Shown here piece by piece: positions 18,760 to 26,322 of a DNA stretch of 45,190 bases. The stretch is from Rhodobacteraceae bacterium UBA2776. Lineage in GTDB: Bacteria; Pseudomonadota; Alphaproteobacteria; Rhodobacterales; Rhodobacteraceae. A program made the translations under genes and the position numbers. Below the pieces are notes generated by a model. It made no database searches. It had not been told where the DNA came from and worked only from the letters and a program-made list of their open reading frames with translations. Within the stretch, counting starts at the first letter, position 1, and each line of letters begins with the position of its first letter. Location: positions 610-45,799 of the forward strand of contig DEIK01000002.1 of the NCBI GenBank assembly GCA_002352425.1. The letters run 5' to 3'.

Positions 18760-20058
18760 CTAGATAAAATCAAAGTCAGCCGCGACCAGCTGTCCGTGGG
18801 CGATGTTTTCCACCAGGATTGACCCAGTACCGAATTCAATCAGCGCATCACCTGCGGTGTAGGAAATCATCAGGTCATCAAAAGCTAATCCAGTGCCGAC
18901 CAGTTGGATGATGTCGATGGTGGACTTAAAGTCGGTGATCGTATCGTCACCAACATTGTTGTTGAACACAAAGGTATCGCGTCCGGTTCCGCCTTGCATG
19001 ATGTCATTGCCGGCTCCACCCTTTACAAGGTCATGTCCCTTGCCGGCGTCGATGATATCATTTCCGGCATTGCCATACAGCTTGTCGTTGCCGTCTCCAC
19101 CCCAGATACGGTCTTGGCCTTCGTCGCCGTAAATTTTGTCGTTGCCATCGTCGCCAAAAATACGATCATCACCCAGCCCGCCGCGGATTTTATCGCCACC
19201 GCTTTCGCCATAGATTTTGTCATCGCCGTCTTCACCATAGAGAAAGTCTTGGCCAGTGCCGCCATATAGCCGGTCGTTGTCGTCGCCGCCATAGATGCGG
19301 TCGTCACCTGTGGCGCCCCGCAAAACGTCGATACCTCTGCCGCCATAGATGCGGTCATTGTCGGCGCCGCCAAACACCAAATCATTACCGGATCCGGCAA
19401 TCAGGCGATCGTTGCCCGCGTCGCCATAGAGCCGATCATTGCCGCTGCTGCCGTACAGCCGGTCCAGCCCATCGCCGCCGGTTAAACGGTCGTCGCCAGC
19501 TTCGCCATAAACTGTATCGTGGCCTGTTCCGGCGTCAATAATGTCATCACCCAAGGCCCCAGTGATGATGTCATTTTCCGCCACCACAATACCCTGCACG
19601 TCCGACAAGTCTATCACTGCACCTGGGGCGTAGGGCCCAGATGTAACCCGAGTGATCGTCAGGCCAAGGATGAACGTGTCATAGTCAGCCCCTGTGGCCA
19701 AAACGGGCAAGGCATCACCATCCAAAACGAAATAGTTATTCTGGTACAGTTCCCAGTGTTCCTCGTATTGGATTGTCAACACAACGGCAGTCCGGTTTGC
19801 GCCGCCGCTATCGGTCCAAGATATCTGTTCAATCCGGTAGAACGGAATCCGGTTTGCTGGAGGTGGGCCACCGAAGGTCTCTTGGAACAGCGTGCCCGTG
19901 CTGTCACTGATCGCCACGTCGGTATGTACGGGGAACTCGTAAATATAGGACAAATCGTAGTCATCTGACGCAACAACAGTCAGTGTGGCTGTCCCTAAAA
20001 CGGTTGTCGGTTGGACACCGTAATCAAGGGAAATGCCTTGTAATGTATAGGTTGTCAT
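18760..20058 (-). CDS. RTX calcium-binding protein, tandem paralog 1
   Basis: The 432-residue secreted protein has three parts. Residues 1 to about 153 form an unrecognised domain, starting MTTYTLQGISLDYG and containing ISWTDSGG, VLTIQYEEHW and LYQNNYFVLDGDALP. About 154-360 is an RTX array of roughly 20 nonapeptides (for example GGDGLDRLYGSSGNDRLYG). About 361-432 is a C-terminal domain (DTITDF...ISYTAGDALIEFGTGSILVE...ADFDFI) shared with the two paralogs and the M10 protease, very likely the type I secretion signal. It has its own promoter and a GAGGAG ribosome site. The N-terminal domain is the novel part; I do not know its function. It is the most diverged of the three paralogs. Confidence 0.88.
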   Translation of the reverse strand: MTTYTLQGISLDYGVQPTTVLGTATLTVVASDDYDLSYIYEFPVHTDVAISDSTGTLFQETFGGPPPANRIPFYRIEQISWTDSGGANRTAVVLTIQYEEHWELYQNNYFVLDGDALPVLATGADYDTFILGLTITRVTSGPYAPGAVIDLSDVQGIVVAENDIITGALGDDIIDAGTGHDTVYGEAGDDRLTGGDGLDRLYGSSGNDRLYGDAGNDRLIAGSGNDLVFGGADNDRIYGGRGIDVLRGATGDDRIYGGDDNDRLYGGTGQDFLYGEDGDDKIYGESGGDKIRGGLGDDRIFGDDGNDKIYGDEGQDRIWGGDGNDKLYGNAGNDIIDAGKGHDLVKGGAGNDIMQGGTGRDTFVFNNNVGDDTITDFKSTIDIIQLVGTGLAFDDLMISYTAGDALIEFGTGSILVENIAHGQLVAADFDFI

Positions 20059-20090
20059 AGCTAACTCCTCTAATCGAAGTCCGCGCCCTA

Positions 20091-20119
20091 AGTATACAAC
20101 TTTGGCTGATTCCTCTCAA
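20091..20119 (-). promoter_or_regulatory. Sigma-70-like promoter of RTX paralog 1
   Basis: On the minus strand, TTGAGA (20114-20119) and TATACT (20091-20096) are separated by 17 bases. The start codon at 20058 is 33 bases from the -10 box, leaving a short leader with GAGGAG. The same block precedes paralog 2 nearly unchanged and paralog 3 in diverged form. Confidence 0.75.
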
Positions 20120-20228
20120 GGTCAGTAGAGGTGAAACACCGCGATTTCATTGATACATTTTGCCGTATTTTCCAAGTGTCAGATGTGCAAAATGTGCTGT
20201 ACACCGCTGATCAGCGTAGAACGAGAAA

Positions 20229-20251
20229 ATGCCCCGTAGGTAACGGGGCAT
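20229..20251 (-). terminator. Rho-independent terminator of RTX paralog 2
   Basis: A nine-pair perfect stem (ATGCCCCGT at 20229-20237 and ACGGGGCAT at 20243-20251) with a five-base loop is followed on the minus strand by TTTTC. It lies 38 bases past the stop of the gene ending at 20290 and upstream of the next RTX promoter, insulating the two units. Confidence 0.8.
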
Positions 20252-20289
20252 TTAGAGGGCCAGATAGATTGGCCTTTTCGAACTAACCC

Positions 20290-21714
20290 CTAGGCGAAGT
20301 CGATGAAGGAGAAATTACTGGCGGATAGGCCACCATCGACACCCTCTAGTAAAACCGTGCCAGACCCATAATCGACGGTTGCGTTGCCGCCTGCATAGGT
20401 AATGCCCAGCGTCTCATAACTTTGCCCGGTGTATTCGAGCCGGATAAGGTCTTCGCCTACAACGAAGTCGGTGATGGTGTCGGCGCCATCGCCAGAGCTG
20501 AACAAGAACATGTCGGCGTCACTGCCACCCGTCAGGGTGTCATCCCCCGCGTCGCCGTACAGCCGATCACGGCCAGCGCCACCGACCAACGTGTCGGTGC
20601 CATCACCACCCCACAGTCGGTCGCCACCGTTGCCCCCGTTCAGGGTGTCATTACCAGCCTCGCCATAGAGCCGGTCGCCGCCGCCATTCCCATGCAGGAT
20701 GTCATTATCATTCTGACCATAGAGTTGGTCGACGCCATCACCACCATGAAGCCGGTCATCGCCATCGCCACCATAGAGTCTGTCGCTGCCCCCGTCGCCA
20801 CGCAACCGGTCATCACCGTTTCTGGCATAGAGGGTATCATCATCGCTGCCGCCATACAGGAAATCGTCGCCATCTCCTCCATAGAGAAAGTCGCGGCCAG
20901 CACCACCATGGAGCCGGTCTGAATCCCCAGCTTGATGGGTACCTGTGCCTAGGGCGTGGATTCGATCATCGCCACCACCACCCCTAAGGCGATCGCTGCC
21001 CGCCCCGCCATATAGCCAGTCGATGCTATCACCGCCGCAAAGCCGATCATCACCCGCGCCGCCATCAATAACATCACTTTCTGTGCCCCCATAGACACGG
21101 TCATTCCCTGTGCCAGCCTCAATGTCTTCTTCGCCAGCCAGGCCATAAATCGTATCATCGCCAGACCCGGTGCTAAAGATGTCGCCCCCAGCCGTGCCAT
21201 AGACGATGTCATCCTCAGTGACAGAAATGCCAGCCACATTTATCAGATCAAACGCTGTGTTCGGGGCGTAGGGCCCTGATGTGACCCGTGCAGAGGTTGT
21301 GCTGGTGAGAAAGGCGTCAAACTCGGCCGCCGTGCTTAAGGTGGGCAGAGCGTCGCCATCCAATACAAAGTAGTTGTTTTGGTACAGTTGCCAATGTTCC
21401 TCGTACTGGATCGTTAGTACGGTCGAAACCCGTGCGACGCCACCGCTATCAGTCCAGGACAGATTTTCTATCCGAAAGAAAGGTACCCGACCCGCTGGAA
21501 CAGGCCCGCCAAAGGTATCCTGGTATAGTTCCCCAGCGTTTGCACCGAGATACACATCCGTGCCCGCTTCCCATCGGTAGAAATAGGCGGGTACAAAATC
21601 ATGCGTCCCGACAACAGTCAGCGTGGCGCTGCCCAATGTGGTTGGCTCGAGAATATTTGTTCCTGAATTAACACCATAATCAAGGGAAATGCCTTGTAAT
21701 GTATAGGTTGTCAT
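20290..21714 (-). CDS. RTX calcium-binding protein, tandem paralog 2
   Basis: The 474-residue protein has the same plan as its neighbours. The N-terminal domain (1 to about 168) begins MTTYTLQGISLDYGVNSGT and contains FGGPVPAGRVPFFRIENLSW and YEEHWQLYQNNYFVLDGDA. An RTX array runs from about 170 to 400, and a 74-residue C-terminal secretion-type domain ends ASNFSFIDFA. The array is broken by an insert with GTGTHQAGDSDRL that does not fit the nine-residue period; paralog 3 has the same insert. The close match to paralog 3 over the whole length shows a fairly recent duplication. It has its own promoter and terminator, so each copy is a separate unit. Function unknown; secretion and calcium binding are inferred. 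Confidence 0.88.
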   Translation of the reverse strand: MTTYTLQGISLDYGVNSGTNILEPTTLGSATLTVVGTHDFVPAYFYRWEAGTDVYLGANAGELYQDTFGGPVPAGRVPFFRIENLSWTDSGGVARVSTVLTIQYEEHWQLYQNNYFVLDGDALPTLSTAAEFDAFLTSTTSARVTSGPYAPNTAFDLINVAGISVTEDDIVYGTAGGDIFSTGSGDDTIYGLAGEEDIEAGTGNDRVYGGTESDVIDGGAGDDRLCGGDSIDWLYGGAGSDRLRGGGGDDRIHALGTGTHQAGDSDRLHGGAGRDFLYGGDGDDFLYGGSDDDTLYARNGDDRLRGDGGSDRLYGGDGDDRLHGGDGVDQLYGQNDNDILHGNGGGDRLYGEAGNDTLNGGNGGDRLWGGDGTDTLVGGAGRDRLYGDAGDDTLTGGSDADMFLFSSGDGADTITDFVVGEDLIRLEYTGQSYETLGITYAGGNATVDYGSGTVLLEGVDGGLSASNFSFIDFA

Positions 21715-21826
21715 AGCTAACTCCTCTAATTGAAGTCCGCGCCCTAAGTATACAACTTTGGCTGATTCCTCTCAAGGTTGGTTAGGCTGATAAACAGCGA
21801 TTTTACCGATACATTTTGCCGCAAGT
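21715..21826 (-). repeat. Duplicated upstream block of RTX paralogs 1 and 2
   Basis: About 110 bases before paralog 2 (21715-21826) match the segment before paralog 1 (20059-20165) almost base for base, near identity in the first 60 and weaker beyond, including a shared GATACATTTTGCCG. The block before paralog 3 (23312-23371) is a shorter, more diverged copy. The promoter was therefore copied with the coding sequence. Confidence 0.85.
21747..21775 (-). promoter_or_regulatory. Sigma-70-like promoter of RTX paralog 2
   Basis: TTGAGA (21770-21775, minus strand) and TATACT (21747-21752) are spaced by 17 bases, identical to the promoter of paralog 1. The GAGGAG ribosome site and ATG at 21714 follow. 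Confidence 0.75.
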
Positions 21827-21886
21827 GTAGAGGTTGCCCGCGTGATACTCGGGGGGGTTATTGAGGCTCGCAGGTTTGGATAAGCA

Positions 21887-23311
21887 CTAGACGACGTCGA
21901 TGAATGAAAAATCGTTGGAGGTCAGTCCGCCGGATATGCCTTCAAGCACTATCGTGCCTGTGCCGTAGTCGATCAAGGCGTTGCCAGCCGCATAGGAAAT
22001 GTCCAGCGCGTCGAAGTTTAGCGCCGTATGCTCAAACCGGATCAGGTCTTCGCCAAGGACGAAATCGGTGATGGCGTCGTTGCCATCACCGTCTTTGAAT
22101 ATAAACATATCGCGGTCAGCGCCGCCGGTCAGGATGTCGTCACCCGCGTCGCCGTAGAGTCGGTCGCGACCGTTGCCTCCACTTAGGGTGTCGTTACCCT
22201 CGCCGCCCCAAAGCCGGTCGCCGCCGTTGCCCCCGTTCAGGGTGTCATTGCCTGCCTCACCATACAACCTGTCTCCACCGCCGTTGCCATACAGCATGTC
22301 ATTGTTATCTTGGCCATAGAGGTAATCAACACCATCGCCACCATAAAGGCGGTCGTCCCCTTCGCCACCATAAAGGCGGTCGCTGCCGCCGTCGCCACGC
22401 AGACGGTCGTTACCGTTGTTTGCATAGAGCGCGTCATCGCCGCTGCCACCGCTGAGATATTCATTGCCGTCGCTTCCATACAAGAGGTCGTTTCCAGCCC
22501 CACCAAGGAGCCGATCGGAGTCACCAAATTGATGGATGCCTGTGCCCAACCCATAGAGACGGTCATCGCCTCCGCCTCCCCTTAGGCGGTCACTCCCTGA
22601 TCCGCCATATAGCCAGTCTATGCCAGCTCCACCGGAGAGCCGGTCATCACCCCAACCTCCGTCAATCACGTCGTTGTTCGCGCCGCCATAAATCCGATCA
22701 TCACCGGTGCCACCGGCAATGTCGTCTTCGCCACCGTCGCCGAAAACCGTGTCATTACCAGCCCCTGCGTTGAAGGTATCATTCCCCACGCTGCCGAAAA
22801 TGGTGTCGTGGTCGCTGACGGTCATGCCAGTCACATTTTCCAGATTAAAACCAGTGTTGGGGGCATAGGGCCCTGTGGTGACCCTGGTGATTGTCGTGCT
22901 GATCAGAAAAGCGTCAAATTCCGCCGCAGTGCTAAGGGTGGGAAGCGGGTCGCCGTCCAAGACAAAGTAATTGTTTTGGTAGAGGTTGGCGTTTTCCTCG
23001 TATTGGATTGTCAACACGGTAGAAACCCGCGCGACACCGCCGTTGTCCGTCCATGACAGGTTTCCAATTCGAAAGAAGGGCACCCTGCCAACCGGAACTG
23101 GGCCGCCAAAGGTATTCTGATACAAGGTTCCCATGTTCGCGCCGAGTGTCACGTCGGTCCCTGTCTCCATATTATAGCTATATGAAGTGATGTAGTTATA
23201 GGTCCCGACGACCGTCAGTGTTGCGTTGCCTTGTGCGATTGGCTCCAGTATTTGCGTTCCTGAATTGACGCCATAATCAAGGGAAATGCCTTGCAATGTA
23301 TAGGTTGTCAT
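21887..23311 (-). CDS. RTX calcium-binding protein, tandem paralog 3
   Basis: The 474-residue product has the same three-part layout as paralog 2: an unrecognised N-terminal domain (1 to about 169, with MTTYTLQGISLDYG, RIGNLSWTDNGG and YQNNYFVLDGD), an RTX array to about 400 with the same non-repeat insert (GTGIHQFGDSDRL), and a 74-residue C-terminal domain ending NDFSFIDVV. The start is set at the ATG at 23311, because GGGAGG lies just before it, the N-terminus then matches the other copies, and the promoter -10 box overlaps the longer open frame (start at 23371). It is probably secreted by a type I system encoded elsewhere. Confidence 0.88.
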   Translation of the reverse strand: MTTYTLQGISLDYGVNSGTQILEPIAQGNATLTVVGTYNYITSYSYNMETGTDVTLGANMGTLYQNTFGGPVPVGRVPFFRIGNLSWTDNGGVARVSTVLTIQYEENANLYQNNYFVLDGDPLPTLSTAAEFDAFLISTTITRVTTGPYAPNTGFNLENVTGMTVSDHDTIFGSVGNDTFNAGAGNDTVFGDGGEDDIAGGTGDDRIYGGANNDVIDGGWGDDRLSGGAGIDWLYGGSGSDRLRGGGGDDRLYGLGTGIHQFGDSDRLLGGAGNDLLYGSDGNEYLSGGSGDDALYANNGNDRLRGDGGSDRLYGGEGDDRLYGGDGVDYLYGQDNNDMLYGNGGGDRLYGEAGNDTLNGGNGGDRLWGGEGNDTLSGGNGRDRLYGDAGDDILTGGADRDMFIFKDGDGNDAITDFVLGEDLIRFEHTALNFDALDISYAAGNALIDYGTGTIVLEGISGGLTSNDFSFIDVV

Positions 23312-23342
23312 AGCTACCTCCCTAATTGAAGTTCGGGTGTAG

Positions 23343-23371
23343 ATTATACACCTTTGGCTGAATCTCTTCAA
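23343..23371 (-). promoter_or_regulatory. Strong sigma-70-like promoter of RTX paralog 3
   Basis: On the minus strand, TTGAAG (23366-23371) and a consensus TATAAT (23343-23348) are spaced by 17 bases, with the spacer partly conserved against the other two copies (TTCAGCCAAAG-like). This is the best -10 box of the three. The ATG at 23311 follows a GGGAGG site. Confidence 0.8.
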
Positions 23372-23466
23372 GAATGCCGCGAGGGTCTGTGGCGTGATTG
23401 TGTTGGTTTATTTTGTGTAAATGAGGTCAATCCCTGTCATTTGCGCGTTGGTGTACAGATGAAACG

Positions 23467-23497
23467 AAAAATGCCCCGCAAATCGCGGGGCATTTTT
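23467..23497 (-). terminator. Rho-independent terminator of M10 protease gene
   Basis: A nine-pair GC-rich stem (ATGCCCCGC at 23471-23479, GCGGGGCAT at 23485-23493), extended by A/T pairs, is flanked by A-runs and T-runs on both sides, so it can act in both directions. It lies 36 bases past the stop of the protease gene. The core sequence resembles the terminator at 20229-20251. Confidence 0.88.
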
Positions 23498-23532
23498 GTG
23501 GGTTGGGTTACTCAGTCGAAACTTGACGTGTT

Positions 23533-25590
23533 CTAGACAAAGTCAAAATCACCCGCGTTTAGACCGCTGGAAACGCCCTCTAGGACAATCGTGCCGGTGC
23601 CGTAATTAATCGTCGCGTCACCGCCCGCATATGAGATGTTCAGGGCAGCAAAATTCAGACCTGTGCCGCTGAATTCGATGGTGTCTTCTGTGATATCGAA
23701 ATCGGTGATGGTGTCGGCCCCATTGTTGGCCGTAAAGACGAACGTATCGCTGTCAGCCCCGCCTTCCATAATGTCATTGCCGACGCCGCCTTCAATCGTG
23801 TCATTACCAGTGGCGCCATACAGGCGGTCGTTACCTGCTTCGCCATATAACCGATCATTGCCCGAGCCACCATACAAGCGGTCGCTGTTGGTGCCACCGT
23901 ACATCCGGTCGTTGGCAGCGTTGCCATACATCCAGTCGGCACCTTGGCCACCGTACATAAGATCACTGCCGTTTTCGCCGTACATGCGGTCAGCATCGTC
24001 GTTGCCATACATCCGGTCAGCGCCAACGCCACCGTGCATGTTGTCTTCTCCGTCGCCGCCATACATCCGGTCAGCGCCGCCGTCGCCGTACATGCGGTCA
24101 TCGCCGTTTTCGCCATACAACCGGTCCACGTGGTTCTCACCGTAGATTGTATCATTGCCATTGCCGCCACGGATGCTGTCTTTGCCATCTCCGCCGCGCA
24201 GAACGTCAGCCCCGTTGCCGCCGCGAATTACGTCATTGCCTGCGCGGCCGACAATATTGTCAGCACCGTCATTGCCCAGAATGCGGTTGTTGCCTTCGTT
24301 GCCGCGTACCGTGTCATCGCCACTGCCGCCATTGAAATTCTCAACCATGGTGCCTTCTGCTATCCCGATATTTCCGAGCAGATCATTTGTGTCGGAAAAC
24401 GTGCCGTCGTTCAGGTTAACAGTATCATTGGTGGTGTTGTTGCTTAGGTCGAGGGTGTCTGTGCCGCTCTGGTCGTAGATGGTGTATGTCACTGCTGCGC
24501 CGGTGTAGACGCCGGCAACTGGACCACTGTTCATGGCCGCAAACAAAGCGCCAAGGTAGCCGCCAATATTGGAGTTCGCGCCGTAGGTGGTATTGCCTGC
24601 GGTGGCGCTTGAGGCCCCCGCAGCGCCGTAAAGATCCTGAATGGCGATAATGTCGGCCATCATTGCAGTCTGGACGAAGGCATAGCTGGCATTGAAAGAA
24701 TAGTTATCGGTTTGGCTAAAGTAGGACATTACCGATGCTTGCCAACTGTCATTAACAAAATCGTCGTCGACACCATATGTGGCGCTGCCATTGTAGTTGC
24801 TTTGGTGGCCCAACCCCAAGGCATGTCCAATTTCGTGGAAGTAGGTTTGAAACCCATAGCTGTCCAAAGTTGTTCCGTAGGTGGTCAACCAGCCCGTGCC
24901 AATATTGACATTCGCTGAAAGTGTGGTGCTGCCGCTGCTTACGTAGGTCGCATATGCGCCCGTGGCTTCATCATCGAACGTGATGTCTGCGCTACCCGTG
25001 GTTTCAACAAAGTTGATATCAGCAACCAGTTCCCATGCTTCCAGCGCCCACTGTGCCAGTTGCGCGCCCTGGGCTGTAAGGCCCGTCAAATTGACGGTAA
25101 TTGTGTTGCTGCCGGAGGTGTCAAAGGAATGGCGCGCGCGGCCAGTGTCGTTCCAATACCCATCGGTTAAATAGGCGGCCAATACGGTGTTGGTGACGGG
25201 TGGTGGTAACACGGTATGTGAAACAGAAACTGTATAGGTGCCAGCATTGGTGCTATACGATCCTGCGTTGATGTAATAGGTGCCGGTTGTTGACGCTGTG
25301 TATGCGATTTGAGAATTGTAGTTCCCACTGGCCGTATCGATATCGTCATTAAATGCTATCATATTGCCAGAACTGTCCATCAGTCGCAGTAGTGGGTCAG
25401 ACAATGAAATCCCAGTTTCACTGATAAAATATGTTGTGCCTGCCACCATGTTGATGGCGATCCAGTCCTGATCCAAACCGCCAGAGCTGATCGTGCCGGT
25501 AAATGTATCGCCCGAGCCCATGGAGTATATGGTGGCAGAGCTGCCGATAGCGTCGACGGTTTCAGTATAATTCGCGAATGTGGCGGGCAT
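23533..25590 (-). CDS. Secreted M10 serralysin-type metalloprotease with RTX repeats
   Basis: The 685-residue zinc endopeptidase is predicted to leave the cell by type I secretion. About residues 1-125 are a pre-peptidase-type beta domain (DQDWIAINMVAGTTYFI, GTYYINAGSYSTNAGTYTVSV), unusual at the N-terminus of a serralysin. The catalytic domain follows, with HEIGHALGLGH at 252-262 and the Met-turn SVMSYF near 286. Then come an RTX array (about 450-605, with GENGDDRMYGDGG-like units) and a C-terminal domain ending AGDFDFV that matches the tandem RTX paralogs. The start is the ATG at 25590 after TAGGAGA; an in-frame ATG at 25623 is less likely. A small secreted protein gene lies 59 bases upstream and may be co-transcribed. 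Confidence 0.94.
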   Translation of the reverse strand: MPATFANYTETVDAIGSSATIYSMGSGDTFTGTISSGGLDQDWIAINMVAGTTYFISETGISLSDPLLRLMDSSGNMIAFNDDIDTASGNYNSQIAYTASTTGTYYINAGSYSTNAGTYTVSVSHTVLPPPVTNTVLAAYLTDGYWNDTGRARHSFDTSGSNTITVNLTGLTAQGAQLAQWALEAWELVADINFVETTGSADITFDDEATGAYATYVSSGSTTLSANVNIGTGWLTTYGTTLDSYGFQTYFHEIGHALGLGHQSNYNGSATYGVDDDFVNDSWQASVMSYFSQTDNYSFNASYAFVQTAMMADIIAIQDLYGAAGASSATAGNTTYGANSNIGGYLGALFAAMNSGPVAGVYTGAAVTYTIYDQSGTDTLDLSNNTTNDTVNLNDGTFSDTNDLLGNIGIAEGTMVENFNGGSGDDTVRGNEGNNRILGNDGADNIVGRAGNDVIRGGNGADVLRGGDGKDSIRGGNGNDTIYGENHVDRLYGENGDDRMYGDGGADRMYGGDGEDNMHGGVGADRMYGNDDADRMYGENGSDLMYGGQGADWMYGNAANDRMYGGTNSDRLYGGSGNDRLYGEAGNDRLYGATGNDTIEGGVGNDIMEGGADSDTFVFTANNGADTITDFDITEDTIEFSGTGLNFAALNISYAGGDATINYGTGTIVLEGVSSGLNAGDFDFV

Positions 25591-25649
25591 GGTTTGTTCT
25601 CCTAAGCAGTGGGAATCGCTCAAATCTATGGATGAATTTTAACGAATCC

Positions 25650-26108
25650 TTAAGGAATTGGCAATTTGCTTACCTTGATCAGCCCCGACGCGAATGAGTT
25701 GTACATCTGCCCTGTTATGGTTGTGTCCACAACGCTGAAGGTTACAGGGGAGCCGTTTTGGGCGGCGGCGGATTTGGTCTGCCATTCCAGATAGCCTTCG
25801 ATCGTGGTTTTATCGGCCCGCGTGATATGGAGCTTGACCGCCAAATCATCCGGTTCCGGGGTGCGATTGCCAAGCTGGATGTTGTGACGCGGTGCGCGTT
25901 CCTGCAGGGCAGATTTCAGGGCCGTACACATGGCCTCTGCATTGGCGATATTTGTTGGGCAAGACAGTATAATCATTGAGGTTTCAACCACTTTCTCGCC
26001 CCGTGACTGCGGTGGATTTGGCGTATTTTTTGGCGCAATAGTCATTGCGTGTACTTTCGGAGTTAGGGTCAACAGCAGAACGATCAGGGTAAGTATGGTC
26101 AGGTGCAT
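25650..26108 (-). CDS. Small secreted protein upstream of M10 protease
   Basis: The 152-residue product has a clear N-terminal signal peptide (MHLTILTLIVLLLTLTPKVHA), so it should reach the periplasm or beyond. The mature part is short, with two cysteines (in LSCPT and AMCTAL) that could form a disulfide, and a mix of helix and sheet. I recognise no family. It lies directly upstream of the protease gene on the same strand, 59 bases away. Serralysins often have a neighbouring small periplasmic inhibitor, so that role is possible, but the sequence does not show the known inhibitor pattern to my eye. Real-gene status is supported by the signal peptide and by the position. Confidence 0.7.
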   Translation of the reverse strand: MHLTILTLIVLLLTLTPKVHAMTIAPKNTPNPPQSRGEKVVETSMIILSCPTNIANAEAMCTALKSALQERAPRHNIQLGNRTPEPDDLAVKLHITRADKTTIEGYLEWQTKSAAAQNGSPVTFSVVDTTITGQMYNSFASGLIKVSKLPIP

Positions 26109-26258
26109 TGGGTGGTCCTATTTCGTTTGAATACGGACCCAAATTGGGTTGCAATATTAAGGTTAACTTTTGGACAGTACTTGCGCCAGTGTTAACAATT
26201 TGATGCGTGTTGATGGCAAAATATTGCGTAGAAGTTGTGGCACAATCAAGGTTGTTTT

Positions 26259-26275
26259 TTGACAAGCCACGTGGC
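26259..26275 (+). promoter_or_regulatory. Possible glf control site: -35-like box with palindrome
   Basis: TTGACA (26259-26264) is followed at once by the perfect palindrome GCCACGTGGC (26266-26275). No good -10 box is seen at normal spacing; TAAAAT at 26295-26300 is too far from it. The palindrome could be an operator or chance. Confidence 0.3.
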
Positions 26276-26322
26276 AAGCAAAGCCTAGAGTAGGTAAAAT
26301 TTTACTGATTGAGGGCGCAAAG

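Noticed and set aside
23640..24450. Several long open frames on the strand opposite the M10 protease array
   Set aside because: They arise from the codon bias of the RTX repeats (Pro/Ser/Val-rich, no ribosome sites, no family likeness); the same happens opposite every RTX array in the window.
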